Below, in pieces: positions 47,475 to 57,706 of a stretch of 64,000 nucleotides of DNA. A model generated the notes under the pieces. That model saw only the letters and a program-made list of their open reading frames with translations. It searched no databases and was not told the origin of the DNA. Position 1 is the first letter of the stretch, and each line of letters opens with the position of its first letter. The DNA comes from Basfia succiniciproducens (GTDB lineage: Bacteria > Pseudomonadota > Gammaproteobacteria > Enterobacterales > Pasteurellaceae). Made by a program: the position numbers and the translations under genes. The stretch covers positions 2,189,195-2,253,194 of the forward strand of contig NZ_CP015031.1 in NCBI RefSeq assembly GCF_011455875.1, read 5' to 3'.

Positions 47475-49319
47475 ATGTTAAATAAAATTTTTTCGTGGTT
47501 TGAACGCAGGGTAGAGGCGTACCCCGATCAAACGCCAAATACCCCGGAAAACGGGTTATTTAAATTTATTTGGTCAAGTCTGGACGGAATGAAAAAATGG
47601 ATCCTGTTGCTGGCGGTGTTAACTGTGGGTACCGGGGTGATGGAAGCGCTGTTATTTCAATTTATGGGCGTGCTGGTGGACTGGCTTGGCAACTATACGC
47701 CGGTAACCTTATGGCAGGAAAAAGGCACCTTGTTGTGGGGCATGGGCTTTTTATTGGTGTTCAGCATTTTATGGTCGTTTTTAGCTTCCGCCGTTCGTCT
47801 GCAAACCCTGCAAGGTGTTTTCCCAATGCGCTTGCGTTGGAACTTCCATCGCTTAATGCTGGGACAAAGTTTAAGTTTCTATCAGGATGAATTTGCAGGC
47901 AGAGTTTCGGCAAAAGTCATGCAGACCGCTCTTGCGGTACGTGATACCGTACTTACCATTGCGGATATGATGGTTTATGTGGTGGTGTATTTTATCAGCT
48001 CGGGCGTGGTGTTAGTGGCTTTAGACGGCTGGTTCTTAGTGCCGTTTGTGGTATGGGTCGTGCTATTCGTGATGATTTTGCGGGTGTTGATTCCTAAATT
48101 GGCAAAAACCGCCGAACGTCAGGCTGATGCGCGATCTTTAATGACCGGGCGGGTAACGGACGCTTATTCGAATATCACAACGGTAAAATTATTCTCTCAC
48201 GGTGCCCGCGAAGCCAGTTATGCGAAAAAATCCATGGAAGAATTTATGGTCACGGTTCACGCGCAAATGCGTTTAGCGACTTCTCTGGATACGCTGACTT
48301 ACGCCGCCAACGTCTTTTTAACTTTAAGCACGGCAATTTTAGGTATTCTTTTATGGCAAAAAGGTGCTGTCGGCGTGGGCGCTATTGCGACCGCAGTTGC
48401 CATGGCATTGCGTGTGAACGGTTTATCCCGCTGGATTATGTGGGAATCCGCCCGCTTATTTGAAAATATCGGTACGGTAAACGACGGCATGACAACATTG
48501 TCAAAGCCTCATACGATTATTGATAAGCCGAATGCACCTCAGCTTGAAGTGAAAAAAGGCGAAATCCGCTTTGATAATGTTGATTTCTGTTATGATCCGG
48601 CTAAACCGCTGTTAAACCATTTTAATTTAACCATTAGACCGGGTGAAAAAGTGGGTTTAATCGGGCGTTCCGGCGCAGGTAAATCGACTATTGTGAACCT
48701 GTTGTTACGTTTCTATGAAGCGCAAAACGGTACTATTAGCATTGACGGGCAGAATATTCTGGACGTACAACAAGAAAGTTTGCGCCGTCAAATCGGTTTG
48801 GTGACACAGGATACTTCATTGCTGCACCGTTCCGTGCGGGATAATATTATTTATGGTCGCCCGGAAGCGACGGATGAAGATATGATTAATGCGGCGAAAC
48901 GTGCGGAAGCCGCCGATTTTATTCCGTTTTTAAGTGATGCGAAAGGTCGTCGCGGTTACGATGCGCATGTAGGAGAACGAGGGGTAAAACTTTCCGGCGG
49001 TCAACGTCAACGTATCGCCATTGCCCGAGTGATGTTAAAAGACGCCCCTATTTTATTATTGGACGAAGCGACCAGTGCGCTGGACAGTGAAGTGGAAGCG
49101 GCAATTCAGGAAAGTCTGGATAAAATGATGGAAAACAAAACCGTTATCGCCATTGCACACCGTCTTTCAACCATTGCGGCAATGGATCGCTTGATCGTTT
49201 TAGATAAAGGTCAAATCGTAGAACAAGGCACTCACGCCGAATTGCTTGCCCAAAACGGCTTATATGCCAAACTGTGGCGACACCAAAGCGGCGGTTTTCT
49301 GAGCGAACATGCGGATTAA
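47475..49319 (+). CDS. ABC exporter, fused permease and ATPase
   Basis: The 614-residue half-transporter has six membrane segments (about 40-330) and a C-terminal nucleotide-binding domain with Walker A GRSGAGKST (about 394-402), Q-loop VTQDTSLLHRSV, signature LSGGQRQR, Walker B ILLLDEATS and switch His in AHRLSTI. It works as a dimer. This MdlB/MsbA-like family exports drugs, lipids or peptides; the substrate is unknown. Uptake signal lies 80 bases upstream (47393) and a hairpin follows. Confidence 0.88.
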   Translation: MLNKIFSWFERRVEAYPDQTPNTPENGLFKFIWSSLDGMKKWILLLAVLTVGTGVMEALLFQFMGVLVDWLGNYTPVTLWQEKGTLLWGMGFLLVFSILWSFLASAVRLQTLQGVFPMRLRWNFHRLMLGQSLSFYQDEFAGRVSAKVMQTALAVRDTVLTIADMMVYVVVYFISSGVVLVALDGWFLVPFVVWVVLFVMILRVLIPKLAKTAERQADARSLMTGRVTDAYSNITTVKLFSHGAREASYAKKSMEEFMVTVHAQMRLATSLDTLTYAANVFLTLSTAILGILLWQKGAVGVGAIATAVAMALRVNGLSRWIMWESARLFENIGTVNDGMTTLSKPHTIIDKPNAPQLEVKKGEIRFDNVDFCYDPAKPLLNHFNLTIRPGEKVGLIGRSGAGKSTIVNLLLRFYEAQNGTISIDGQNILDVQQESLRRQIGLVTQDTSLLHRSVRDNIIYGRPEATDEDMINAAKRAEAADFIPFLSDAKGRRGYDAHVGERGVKLSGGQRQRIAIARVMLKDAPILLLDEATSALDSEVEAAIQESLDKMMENKTVIAIAHRLSTIAAMDRLIVLDKGQIVEQGTHAELLAQNGLYAKLWRHQSGGFLSEHAD

Positions 49320-49330
49320 TTTCTGATAAA

Positions 49331-49408
49331 AAAAGTGCGGTAAAAATATCGAGAATTTTTGACCGCACTAAAAGTTTTAAATAGGCTATGCCTGATTGGC
49401 ATAGTCTA
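49331..49408. terminator. Uptake-signal hairpin and second stem between ABC exporter and rlmC
   Basis: Bases 49331-49370 hold AAAGTGCGGT facing GACCGCACTAAAA with a weaker internal match. Bases 49386-49406 hold GGCTATGCC and GGCATAGTC, followed by TCTTTTT on the plus strand. Two stems in a row lie between convergent genes. Confidence 0.65.
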
Positions 49409-50575
49409 TCTTTTTATCAACAGAGTTAACACCTCATAATGCGAGGTGTGAGGAAACATATCAAATAATTGGATTTTTTGCAATTGATAATGAGTAAGTT
49501 CAAGTAAATCTTTCGTCATGCTTATCGCATTACAACTCGAATAAAGAATAAACTGCGGTTGCATTTGATTGAGAAATTGAGCCAGCGGTTTGCCGATACC
49601 TCGGCGGGGCGGGTTGACGATAACCAGATCCGGCTTGTTTTCGTCCTGATTTAAAGCAAAATTTGCCGCATCCAAAGACTGAAAATTCACCTTTTTCAGA
49701 CCGCACTTTTGCGCGGAGAGGCCGGCGCAATAAATTGCCGAAGGGGCGATTTCAATTCCGGTTAATTCAATGTCGGGATTTTTTTCCTGCAATGCTTTTG
49801 CACAGTGCAAGCCGAATCCGCCGACACCGCAAAACAGATCCCAAAGTTTATTGACGGGTAAATCTTTCACCCATTGTTGCGCAGTGCCGTACAAGCCTTC
49901 CGCTACCTGCGGATTGGTTTGGAAAAAACCTTGCGGACGGATAAACAACGGAATCCGATTAAAGCGTTCTTCCAGCACCTGCCGTTCAGTAAAAAAGATT
50001 TCTTTTTCACCTTCTAAAATTGCTGCATGTCGCGGCTAGATATTGGCGCTAATTACTTTCAACTGCGGTAGTTTTTCCCGAAGTTTTGCCAGTTCCCGCC
50101 GAATTAACGGAATTTTATTCTCCGAACGCAACACGAAACGCAGCATAATATCTCCTTGATAACTGCTTTCCGTCAGCAGAATATATTTCAGTTCGCCTTT
50201 TTGTTTGGCAACATTATAAGGTACTAACCCCGCTCTCCCGATAAAATCTTTCAACACGGGGAAAATCGGTTTGAAACCGGCTGAATAGAGCAGACAATCC
50301 GTTAAATCCACCGCACTTTGCGGGGCATTTTGGTCTTTCAAAATACCTAAAACCGGGCGTTCCACCGCACCGCTTACCACCATTTTGGCTTTATTGCGAA
50401 AACCGCTTTGACGTGATTGAAAAGGCGCCGACCAACGGAGTTGCGATTGGTCTAAAGGAGCGATTTGTTGTTTTAAATGGATTTGTTTTTCATTTAATTG
50501 CTCGTCATAAGGGCGGTTAATCCATTGACAGGATTGGCATTGTTGGGTTTGGAAGTGGGGGCATTTTGTAGTCAT
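49406..50575 (-). pseudogene. rlmC: 23S rRNA m5U747 methyltransferase gene interrupted by an amber codon
   Basis: The two halves read in the same frame. Codons from 50575 give the N-terminus with the Fe-S Cys cluster [14 protein letters not shown], ending KVISANI, then TAG (50038-50036), then [15 protein letters not shown] and the methylase core ([29 protein letters not shown]). In E. coli RlmC the aligned sequence is VISANIQP, so TAG replaces a Gln codon (CAG) by one base change. Without the stop the product would have 389 residues, near family length. The N-terminal 179 residues lack the SAM domain. Sequencing error or amber suppression remain possible. Confidence 0.85.
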
Positions 50576-50616
50576 AATTATGAAAGCTTATCCGGTCGCT
50601 TAATCGTTAAATTACA

Positions 50617-50640
50617 AAGGGCGTATGCGATACGCCCTAC
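50617..50640. repeat. REP-like palindrome after nagZ
   Basis: GGGCGTAT and ATACGCCC around GC, followed by TAC. Similar elements end in CCCTAC near 57.6 and 63.2 kb. It lies between the nagZ stop and the rlmC start and could also act as an mRNA 3' stabiliser. Confidence 0.6.
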
Positions 50641-50655
50641 GGTATTTAGGATTGC

Positions 50656-51699
50656 TTATTTGCTGTCTAACCAAGATTGTTGAAGTGCGGTCAATTTTTT
50701 CGAATTTTCCAACCAGCGCCGGGTTTTTGTTAATTCGTTCCAGCTGAAGGCTTTTTTCTTAAATAATGACTGCAAACGACGTTGGCGGGCGACAAAGTGC
50801 GGCGGATTTTCTTCAAGTTTTAGATTATCCAGCACTTGAACCGTACCTTCCGGTTCGTTGCAAAGCAAAAGCAAATCACAACCTGCGGAAAGGGCTTTTT
50901 CGCTGCGGGCAACGAAATCCCCCATGAAACCGGCGCCTTTCATACCGAGATCATCGGAAAAAACCGCTCCGTCGAAGCTTAATTTTTGGCGCAAAATATT
51001 CTGCAACCAATATTTTGAGCCGCTGGCCGGCTGGCTGTCACAATGGCGATAAATTACATGTGCGGGCATGACCGCATCAAGCTTATTTTGTGCGATAAGT
51101 TGTTGGAAAGGTTGAATATCCCGCTCAAAAATTACGGCGCTCGGGCGTTCGTCATAAGGGGTTTCCAAATGACTGTCCGCCAGTACGTGACCATGCCCCG
51201 GGAAATGTTTGCCGGTGGTCGCCATACCCGCTTGATGCATGCCGTCAATAAATGCGGAAGCCAGACGGACGGCAGGTTCTACTTCTTCACAGAAACTGCG
51301 ATCGCCGATGGCTTTACATTCGTGCCCTAAATCCAGTACCGGAGCAAAACTTAAATCAATGTCTAAAGCGGTCATTTCCGCCGCCATTAGCCAGCCGGCT
51401 TCTTTTGCCGTTGTCAGTTGAAGTGCCGGGTCGCTAATCATCGCGGCAAAAGATTGCATGGCGGGTAATTGGGTAAAACCTTCACGGAAACGCTGAACTC
51501 TGCCGCCTTCCTGATCCACGGTGATTAATAACGGTTTTTTCACTCGTTGGCGAATATCTTTAATTAACGCTTGAATTTGTGCTCTGTCGTAGAAGTTGCG
51601 GGTAAATAAAATAAGCCCGGCTACCAGAGGATGCGCGAGTAATTCCGCCTCTTCCGCTAAAAGTTCTTGACCTTTCAGGTCGATAAGTAAGGTTGACAT
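50656..51699 (-). CDS. nagZ: Beta-N-acetylhexosaminidase
   Basis: NagZ removes GlcNAc from anhydromuropeptides in the cytoplasm in wall recycling. The 347-residue GH3 protein has [13 protein letters not shown], the His-containing loop [14 protein letters not shown] and the nucleophile Asp in FSDDLGMKG. Length is standard. It starts eight bases after the ycfL-like stop and belongs to the hinT-ycfL-nagZ unit. AmpD, encoded at 21.5 kb, acts on the same muropeptides. Confidence 0.95.
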   Translation of the reverse strand: MSTLLIDLKGQELLAEEAELLAHPLVAGLILFTRNFYDRAQIQALIKDIRQRVKKPLLITVDQEGGRVQRFREGFTQLPAMQSFAAMISDPALQLTTAKEAGWLMAAEMTALDIDLSFAPVLDLGHECKAIGDRSFCEEVEPAVRLASAFIDGMHQAGMATTGKHFPGHGHVLADSHLETPYDERPSAVIFERDIQPFQQLIAQNKLDAVMPAHVIYRHCDSQPASGSKYWLQNILRQKLSFDGAVFSDDLGMKGAGFMGDFVARSEKALSAGCDLLLLCNEPEGTVQVLDNLKLEENPPHFVARQRRLQSLFKKKAFSWNELTKTRRWLENSKKLTALQQSWLDSK

Positions 51700-51707
51700 A
51701 TAAATAA

Positions 51708-52070
51708 TTAGTTATTACCGGAAAAAAGATATAAACGGTAGTTTACACTTTCTGCGGTCGGCTTTGTCAGGTTAATTTCGGCTTTTTGCTGAGGCTGCAA
51801 CAACAATGCGCCCTGATATTTTTCTTGTTGGGTTGAAAATAGTTGGGTTATGCCGTTTTCATCGTACCAATACAGGTTGTAGTTAAAGGCGATAGGTTGC
51901 TGGCTTTTATTTTTTACCCAGGCGGAATGTGCTCCCGCATTTGCTTCAATAGATTGTGCGAGATTTGCCGCGATATTAAGAATCGGCTTCTGCGTACTCA
52001 CTAAGTTGGGCTTTTGTGCCGAACATGAGGCAAGCAAAAGTGCGGTTGCAAAAAGGAAAAATTTTTTCAT
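51708..52070 (-). CDS. YcfL-like lipoprotein
   Basis: The 120-residue protein has a lipobox (LLASCS, Cys16) and a YcfL/DUF1425 domain ([26 protein letters not shown], in parts, then [17 protein letters not shown]). The role of YcfL is not known. In E. coli ycfL also lies between hinT and nagZ. Start ATG at 52070; a TTG two codons upstream is also in frame. An uptake signal (52038-52046) lies in the signal-peptide codons. Confidence 0.85.
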   Translation of the reverse strand: MKKFFLFATALLLASCSAQKPNLVSTQKPILNIAANLAQSIEANAGAHSAWVKNKSQQPIAFNYNLYWYDENGITQLFSTQQEKYQGALLLQPQQKAEINLTKPTAESVNYRLYLFSGNN

Positions 52071-52088
52071 TATCAAATAAGTGCTGTT

Positions 52089-52112
52089 AGGGGCGTATTT
52101 GCTACGCCCTTT
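52089..52112. repeat. REP-like palindrome between hinT and ycfL
   Basis: GGGGCGTA and TACGCCCT around TTTGC. It closely resembles the element at 50617-50640. Confidence 0.55.
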
Positions 52113-52116
52113 GGAA

Positions 52117-52467
52117 TTATTTTGCGTTTAACGGACCGAGTTTTTCGCCGCCGAGTAAGTGCATATGAATATGAAATACTTCTTGCCCGCCGTGTTTGTT
52201 ACAATTGACAATTAAACGGTAGCCGTCTTCCGCAATACCTTCCAGTTTGGCAATTTTAGCGGCAGTAATAAATAAGCGTCCTAATACGGCTTCATCTTCT
52301 GCGGTTACGTCGTTTACTGTCGGAATCAATTTATTCGGAATAATTAAAATATGAGTTTTTGCCTGCGGCGCAATATCGCGAAATGCGGTGACAAGATCGT
52401 CTTGATATACAATGTCGGCGGGAATTTCTTTACGAATAATTTTACTGAAAATTGTTTCTTCTGCCAT
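52117..52467 (-). CDS. hinT: HIT family nucleotide hydrolase
   Basis: The 116-residue histidine-triad protein has the HIHMHLLGG motif near its C-terminus. HinT hydrolyses adenosine phosphoramidates and adenylated lysine. The ATG at 52467 is followed by [18 protein letters not shown], the normal family start; a frame back to 52566 is spurious. AAGGAAACAC precedes it. It is the first gene of the hinT-ycfL-nagZ unit. Confidence 0.95.
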   Translation of the reverse strand: MAEETIFSKIIRKEIPADIVYQDDLVTAFRDIAPQAKTHILIIPNKLIPTVNDVTAEDEAVLGRLFITAAKIAKLEGIAEDGYRLIVNCNKHGGQEVFHIHMHLLGGEKLGPLNAK

Positions 52468-52602
52468 TTTGTGTTTCCTTATTTTTGGGAAAAATCTATC
52501 GCACTTTTTATCAGAAATCAGCTTAAATAGCAATTTATCTCGTAAACCAAAGGAATAAATCCACACCCTTTATAATGGTATTATTACTCTATTTGGGTAA
52601 TT

Positions 52603-52616
52603 TTGATTTAGGTCAA
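52603..52616. promoter_or_regulatory. FNR-like site upstream of focA-pflB
   Basis: TTGATTTAGGTCAA matches TTGAT-N4-ATCAA at nine of ten positions. It lies about 175 bases before the focA ATG. Confidence 0.75.
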
Positions 52617-52630
52617 AAAATCTGTAAAAG

Positions 52631-52644
52631 GTGATATGGATCAC
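52631..52644. promoter_or_regulatory. CRP or FNR site upstream of focA
   Basis: GTGATATGGATCAC has both a perfect GTGA-N6-TCAC CRP core and a TGAT-N4-ATCA FNR core. It is centred about 41 bases before TATAATCC's downstream end, a position for activation. Confidence 0.6.
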
Positions 52645-52789
52645 TCAAATTAGCTATTATCTAATTTATGAATCTTTTATAATCCCCCCGTTAAATAATA
52701 TTCAACAATTTTGGATTTTTTAATCTATCATTTATGCTTTAAGGCAGTTCTACTCATTTCCGAGTAGTTTTATTACTAAGGAAAGCTCA

Positions 52790-53641
52790 ATGAAATCGGA
52801 AGATTTTAAATTGGCTTGGATGGCTTCGCCAACCGAGATGGCTCAAACCGGGTTAGATGTCGGCGTTTATAAAGCTACGAAAAAACAAGCCTATTCATTT
52901 TTATCGGCGATCTCTGCCGGTATGTTTATTGCTCTTGCATTCGTTTTTTATACAACAACTCAAACAGCCTCTGCGGGAGCGCCTTGGGGATTAACTAAAC
53001 TGGTCGGCGGTTTGGTGTTCTCTCTCGGGGTAATTATGGTGGTGGTTTGCGGCTGTGAACTATTTACTTCATCAACTTTATCGACTATTGCCCGCTTTGA
53101 GAGTAAAATTACAACAATTCAGATGTTACGTAACTGGATTGTGGTTTATTTCGGTAATTTTGTCGGCGGTTTATTTATTGTTGCATTAATTTGGTTTTCC
53201 GGTCAGATCATGGCGGCAAACGGTCAGTGGGGATTAACCATTTTAAATACGGCACAACATAAAATAGAACATACCTGGATTGAAGCCTTCTGTTTAGGTA
53301 TTCTTTGCAACATTATGGTATGTATTGCCGTTTGGATGGCCTATGCCGGCAAAACTCTAACGGATAAAGCTTTTATTATGATCCTGCCGATCGGGTTGTT
53401 TGTCGCTTCAGGCTTTGAACACTGCGTAGCAAATATGTTTATGATCCCTATGGGCATGGTAATTGCAAATTTCGCATCGCCGGAATTCTGGCAGGCAACG
53501 GGTTTAAATGCCGAGCAGTTTGCAAATTTAGATATGTACCATTTAGTAATTAAAAATTTAATTCCTGTTACTTTAGGTAACATCGTCGGTGGTGGTGTTT
53601 GCATTGGTTTAATGCAATGGTTTACCAGTCGTCCACATTAG
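52790..53641 (+). CDS. focA: Formate channel
   Basis: The 283-residue FNT-family protein has six membrane segments and the FocA patterns ISAGMFIALAFVFY, GCELFTSSTL, YFGNFVGGLF and GFEHCVANMF with the gating His. It exports formate made by PflB and can re-import it. The start has AAGGAAAGC upstream. pflB follows 83 bases later with a leader but no clear terminator, so the two are probably co-transcribed. Confidence 0.95.
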   Translation: MKSEDFKLAWMASPTEMAQTGLDVGVYKATKKQAYSFLSAISAGMFIALAFVFYTTTQTASAGAPWGLTKLVGGLVFSLGVIMVVVCGCELFTSSTLSTIARFESKITTIQMLRNWIVVYFGNFVGGLFIVALIWFSGQIMAANGQWGLTILNTAQHKIEHTWIEAFCLGILCNIMVCIAVWMAYAGKTLTDKAFIMILPIGLFVASGFEHCVANMFMIPMGMVIANFASPEFWQATGLNAEQFANLDMYHLVIKNLIPVTLGNIVGGGVCIGLMQWFTSRPH

Positions 53642-53724
53642 TTGGGTGAGAGTGACGGCAAATCCGCCGTCATCCTTGCAAGGTTTCAATCTTATCAATA
53701 CTAGAAAAGAAGGAAGTATTAAAA

Positions 53725-56037
53725 ATGGCTGAATTAACTGAAGCTCAAAAAAAAGCATGGGAAGGATTCGTTCCCGGTGAATGGCAAAACGGCGTAAATT
53801 TACGTGACTTTATCCAAAAAAACTATACTCCGTATGAAGGTGACGAATCATTCTTAGCTGATGCGACTCCTGCAACCAGCGAGTTGTGGAACAGCGTGAT
53901 GGAAGGCATCAAAATTGAAAACAAAACTCACGCACCTTTAGATTTCGACGAACATACTCCGTCAACTATCACTTCTCACAAGCCTGGTTATATCAATAAA
54001 GATTTAGAAAAAATCGTTGGTCTTCAAACAGATGCTCCGTTAAAACGTGCAATTATGCCGTACGGCGGTATCAAAATGATCAAAGGTTCTTGCGAAGTTT
54101 ACGGTCGTAAATTAGATCCGCAAGTAGAATTTATTTTCACCGAATACCGTAAAACCCATAACCAAGGCGTATTCGACGTTTATACGCCGGATATTTTACG
54201 TTGCCGTAAATCAGGCGTGTTAACCGGTTTACCGGATGCTTACGGTCGTGGTCGTATTATCGGTGACTACCGTCGTTTAGCGGTATACGGTATCGATTAC
54301 CTGATGAAAGATAAAAAAGCCCAATTCGATTCATTACAACCGCGTTTGGAAGCGGGCGAAGACATTCAGGCAACTATCCAATTACGTGAAGAAATTGCCG
54401 AACAACACCGCGCTTTAGGCAAAATCAAAGAAATGGCGGCATCTTACGGTTACGATATTTCCGGCCCTGCGACAAACGCACAGGAAGCAATCCAATGGAC
54501 ATATTTTGCTTATCTGGCAGCGGTTAAATCACAAAACGGTGCGGCAATGTCATTCGGTCGTACGTCTACATTCTTAGATATCTATATCGAACGTGACTTA
54601 AAACGCGGTTTAATCACTGAACAACAGGCGCAGGAATTAATGGACCACTTAGTAATGAAATTACGTATGGTTCGTTTCTTACGTACGCCGGAATACGATC
54701 AATTATTCTCAGGCGACCCGATGTGGGCAACCGAAACTATCGCCGGTATGGGCTTAGACGGTCGTCCGTTGGTAACTAAAAACAGCTTCCGCGTATTACA
54801 TACTTTATACAATATGGGTACTTCTCCGGAACCAAACTTAACTATTCTTTGGTCCGAACAATTACCTGAAGCGTTCAAACGTTTCTGTGCGAAAGTATCT
54901 ATTGATACTTCCTCCGTACAATACGAAAACGATGACTTAATGCGTCCTGACTTCAACAACGATGACTATGCAATCGCATGTTGCGTATCACCGATGGTCG
55001 TAGGTAAACAAATGCAATTCTTCGGTGCGCGCGCAAACTTAGCGAAAACTATGTTATACGCAATTAACGGCGGTATCGATGAGAAAAACGGTATGCAAGT
55101 CGGTCCTAAAACTGCGCCGATTACAGACGAAGTATTGAATTTCGATACCGTAATCGAACGTATGGACAGTTTCATGGACTGGTTGGCGACACAATATGTA
55201 ACCGCATTGAACATTATTCACTTCATGCACGATAAATATGCGTATGAAGCGGCATTGATGGCGTTCCACGATCGTGATGTATTCCGTACAATGGCTTGCG
55301 GTATCGCGGGTCTTTCCGTGGCTGCGGACTCATTATCCGCAATCAAATATGCGAAAGTTAAACCGATTCGCGGCGACATCAAAGATAAAGACGGTAATGT
55401 CGTGGCCTCAAATGTTGCTATCGACTTCGAAATTGAAGGCGAATATCCGCAATTCGGTAACAATGATCCGCGTGTTGATGATTTAGCGGTAGACTTAGTT
55501 GAACGTTTCATGAAAAAAGTTCAAAAACACAAAACTTACCGCAACGCAACTCCGACACAATCTATCCTGACTATCACTTCTAACGTGGTATACGGTAAGA
55601 AAACCGGTAATACTCCGGACGGTCGTCGAGCAGGCGCGCCATTCGGACCGGGTGCAAACCCAATGCACGGTCGTGACCAAAAAGGTGCGGTTGCTTCACT
55701 TACTTCTGTGGCTAAACTTCCGTTCGCTTACGCGAAAGACGGTATTTCATATACCTTCTCTATCGTACCGAACGCATTAGGTAAAGATGACGAAGCGCAA
55801 AAACGCAACCTTGCCGGTTTAATGGACGGTTATTTCCATCATGAAGCGACAGTGGAAGGCGGTCAACACTTGAACGTTAACGTTCTTAACCGTGAAATGT
55901 TGTTAGACGCGATGGAAAATCCGGAAAAATACCCGCAATTAACCATTCGTGTTTCAGGTTACGCGGTTCGTTTCAACTCATTGACTAAAGAACAACAACA
56001 AGACGTCATCACTCGTACGTTTACACAATCAATGTAA
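53725..56037 (+). CDS. pflB: Pyruvate formate-lyase
   Basis: PflB splits pyruvate with CoA into acetyl-CoA and formate under anaerobic conditions. The 770-residue enzyme has the Cys-Cys pair in [11 protein letters not shown] and the radical Gly at about 745 in [10 protein letters not shown]. Codon use is strongly biased to GTA, CGT, TTA and AAA, as in highly expressed genes. AGGAAG precedes the ATG. The C-terminal 60 residues are almost the same as GrcA. A strong terminator follows, and the activase gene pflA comes next with its own promoter. Confidence 0.98.
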   Translation: MAELTEAQKKAWEGFVPGEWQNGVNLRDFIQKNYTPYEGDESFLADATPATSELWNSVMEGIKIENKTHAPLDFDEHTPSTITSHKPGYINKDLEKIVGLQTDAPLKRAIMPYGGIKMIKGSCEVYGRKLDPQVEFIFTEYRKTHNQGVFDVYTPDILRCRKSGVLTGLPDAYGRGRIIGDYRRLAVYGIDYLMKDKKAQFDSLQPRLEAGEDIQATIQLREEIAEQHRALGKIKEMAASYGYDISGPATNAQEAIQWTYFAYLAAVKSQNGAAMSFGRTSTFLDIYIERDLKRGLITEQQAQELMDHLVMKLRMVRFLRTPEYDQLFSGDPMWATETIAGMGLDGRPLVTKNSFRVLHTLYNMGTSPEPNLTILWSEQLPEAFKRFCAKVSIDTSSVQYENDDLMRPDFNNDDYAIACCVSPMVVGKQMQFFGARANLAKTMLYAINGGIDEKNGMQVGPKTAPITDEVLNFDTVIERMDSFMDWLATQYVTALNIIHFMHDKYAYEAALMAFHDRDVFRTMACGIAGLSVAADSLSAIKYAKVKPIRGDIKDKDGNVVASNVAIDFEIEGEYPQFGNNDPRVDDLAVDLVERFMKKVQKHKTYRNATPTQSILTITSNVVYGKKTGNTPDGRRAGAPFGPGANPMHGRDQKGAVASLTSVAKLPFAYAKDGISYTFSIVPNALGKDDEAQKRNLAGLMDGYFHHEATVEGGQHLNVNVLNREMLLDAMENPEKYPQLTIRVSGYAVRFNSLTKEQQQDVITRTFTQSM

Positions 56038-56063
56038 TTAAGAGTTTGTCTTATTGCTTAATA

Positions 56064-56091
56064 AATTCCGCCTCAATAGGCGGAATTTTTT
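56064..56091 (+). terminator. Terminator of pflB
   Basis: AATTCCGCCT and AGGCGGAATT around CAAT, followed by seven T, 27 bases after the pflB stop. Confidence 0.93.
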
Positions 56092-56224
56092 TGTTTTAAT
56101 TCCCCTGATTAAAGCGGATAAAAGTGCGGTAGTTTTTTGCGAAGATTTGACTATTCTCTGAAAAAAACGAAATTCTTTGCTATAATCTTCTTGCTATATT
56201 TTGTTGATTATTTAAGGGCATATT

Positions 56225-56965
56225 ATGTCGGTTTTAGGACGAATTCATTCATTTGAAACCTGCGGGACAGTTGACGGGCCGGGAATCCGCTTTATTTTAT
56301 TTTTACAAGGCTGCTTAATGCGTTGTAAATATTGCCATAACAGAGACACCTGGGATTTGCACGGCGGTAAAGAAATTTCCGTTGAAGAATTAATGAAAGA
56401 AGTGGTGACCTATCGCCATTTTATGAACGCCTCGGGCGGCGGAGTTACCGCTTCCGGCGGTGAAGCTATTTTACAGGCGGAATTTGTACGGGACTGGTTC
56501 AGAGCCTGCCATAAAGAAGGAATTAATACTTGCTTGGATACCAACGGTTTCGTCCGTCATCATGATCATATTATTGATGAATTGATTGATGACACGGATC
56601 TTGTGTTGCTTGACCTGAAAGAAATGAATGAACGGGTTCACGAAAGCCTGATTGGCGTGCCGAATAAAAGAGTGCTCGAATTCGCAAAATATTTAGCGGA
56701 TCGAAATCAGCGTACCTGGATCCGCCATGTTGTAGTGCCGGGTTATACAGATAGTGACGAAGATTTGCACATGCTGGGGAATTTCATTAAAGATATGAAG
56801 AATATCGAAAAAGTGGAATTATTACCTTATCACCGTCTAGGCGCCCATAAATGGGAAGTACTCGGCGATAAATACGAGCTTGAAGATGTAAAACCGCCGA
56901 CAAAAGAATTAATGGAGCATGTTAAGGGGTTGCTTGCAGGCTACGGGCTTAATGTGACATATTAG
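56225..56965 (+). CDS. pflA: Pyruvate formate-lyase activating enzyme
   Basis: The 246-residue radical-SAM enzyme has Cys30, Cys34 and Cys37 (CLMRCKYC), the GGE-type motif (SGGEAIL) and the PflA-specific end. It abstracts hydrogen from the PflB and GrcA glycines. The ATG follows AAGGGC. In E. coli and Haemophilus it is also next to pflB; here a terminator and an uptake signal (56125) lie between. Confidence 0.97.
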   Translation: MSVLGRIHSFETCGTVDGPGIRFILFLQGCLMRCKYCHNRDTWDLHGGKEISVEELMKEVVTYRHFMNASGGGVTASGGEAILQAEFVRDWFRACHKEGINTCLDTNGFVRHHDHIIDELIDDTDLVLLDLKEMNERVHESLIGVPNKRVLEFAKYLADRNQRTWIRHVVVPGYTDSDEDLHMLGNFIKDMKNIEKVELLPYHRLGAHKWEVLGDKYELEDVKPPTKELMEHVKGLLAGYGLNVTY

Positions 56966-56975
56966 AAGAAATAAA

Positions 56976-57008
56976 AAAACCGTCGTAAACATTATGACGG
57001 TTTTTTTG
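56976..57008 (+). terminator. Terminator of pflA
   Basis: AAACCGTCGTAA and TTATGACGGTTT form an eleven- to twelve-base stem, followed by TTTT. It lies between convergent pflA and tadA. Confidence 0.92.
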
Positions 57009-57011
57009 TCA

Positions 57012-57542
57012 CTATTTTTCAGGGGAGTTAAGCCGGGGGTGTTGTAAAAGTGCGGTAGCTTTTTGTTGTTTTTTCTGTTCCCTGCGCTTTTGGAAAAAGC
57101 GGCTTAACTTCTGACTGCATTGATCCTGTAAGACACCGCTTGTGATCTCAACCCCGTGATTCATTTTATAATCCTCAAAAAAATGAAATCTGGAACCCAC
57201 CGCACCGGTTTTGTAATCGGACGCCCCGAATACCAAGCGTTTGATTCGGCTGTGTAAAATTGCGCCGGCGCACATGGTGCAGGGTTCTAAAGTCACGTAT
57301 AAAGTGGTATTGAGCAGGCGGTAATTTTGGATTTTTTGCGCGGCGTTACGCAACGCAATAATTTCGGCATGGGCGGTGGGATCCGAGTTTACAATAGAGA
57401 GATTCCAGCCTTCACCAATGATATTGCCCCGTTCATCCACCAATACGGCACCTACGGGAATTTCCCCTAAAGCTTCCGCCTTGTCGGCAAGGAAAAGAGC
57501 TCGATTCATCATTTTTTCGTCAAAGCTAATTTGTTGATCCAT
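57012..57542 (-). CDS. tadA: tRNA adenosine(34) deaminase
   Basis: TadA makes inosine at the wobble position of tRNA-Arg(ACG). The 176-residue deaminase has HAE (58-60) and PCTMC (Cys88, Cys91) zinc motifs. I start at the ATG at 57542; the open frame back to 57743 crosses an inverted repeat and overlaps thyA and is not plausible. The C-terminus is basic (KKRREQKKQQK). Uptake signal at about 57048. Confidence 0.94.
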   Translation of the reverse strand: MDQQISFDEKMMNRALFLADKAEALGEIPVGAVLVDERGNIIGEGWNLSIVNSDPTAHAEIIALRNAAQKIQNYRLLNTTLYVTLEPCTMCAGAILHSRIKRLVFGASDYKTGAVGSRFHFFEDYKMNHGVEITSGVLQDQCSQKLSRFFQKRREQKKQQKATALLQHPRLNSPEK

Positions 57543-57573
57543 AAGAATTATCAGGCTGTTAATTGAGATGAAA

Positions 57574-57700
57574 AAAAGTGCGGTCAAAAATTTAATATTT
57601 TTCTGCGTATTTACGGACGCCAAACAGGCATCCCTACATTTTATGTTGAAAAAATATTTTCCATAACAGATGAAAATATTAAATTTTTGACCGCACTTTT
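57574..57700. repeat. Large inverted repeat with REP-like loop between thyA and tadA
   Basis: The arms 57574-57601 and 57673-57700 are perfect 28-base complements, each containing an uptake signal (AAAAGTGCGGTCAAAAATTT at one end). The loop of about 70 bases contains GGACGCC...GGCATCCCTAC (57614-57637), a REP-like stem. Confidence 0.9.
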
Positions 57701-57706
57701 GTCGGT

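Larger units (their letters stand above)
52468..52789. promoter_or_regulatory. Divergent control region between hinT and focA
   Basis: This 322-base gap holds an FNR-like site (52603-52616) and a second palindrome GTGATATGGATCAC (52631-52644), and a possible -10 TATAAT within CTTTTATAATCC (52674-52685). The order suggests anaerobic and catabolite control of focA-pflB. Confidence 0.65.
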
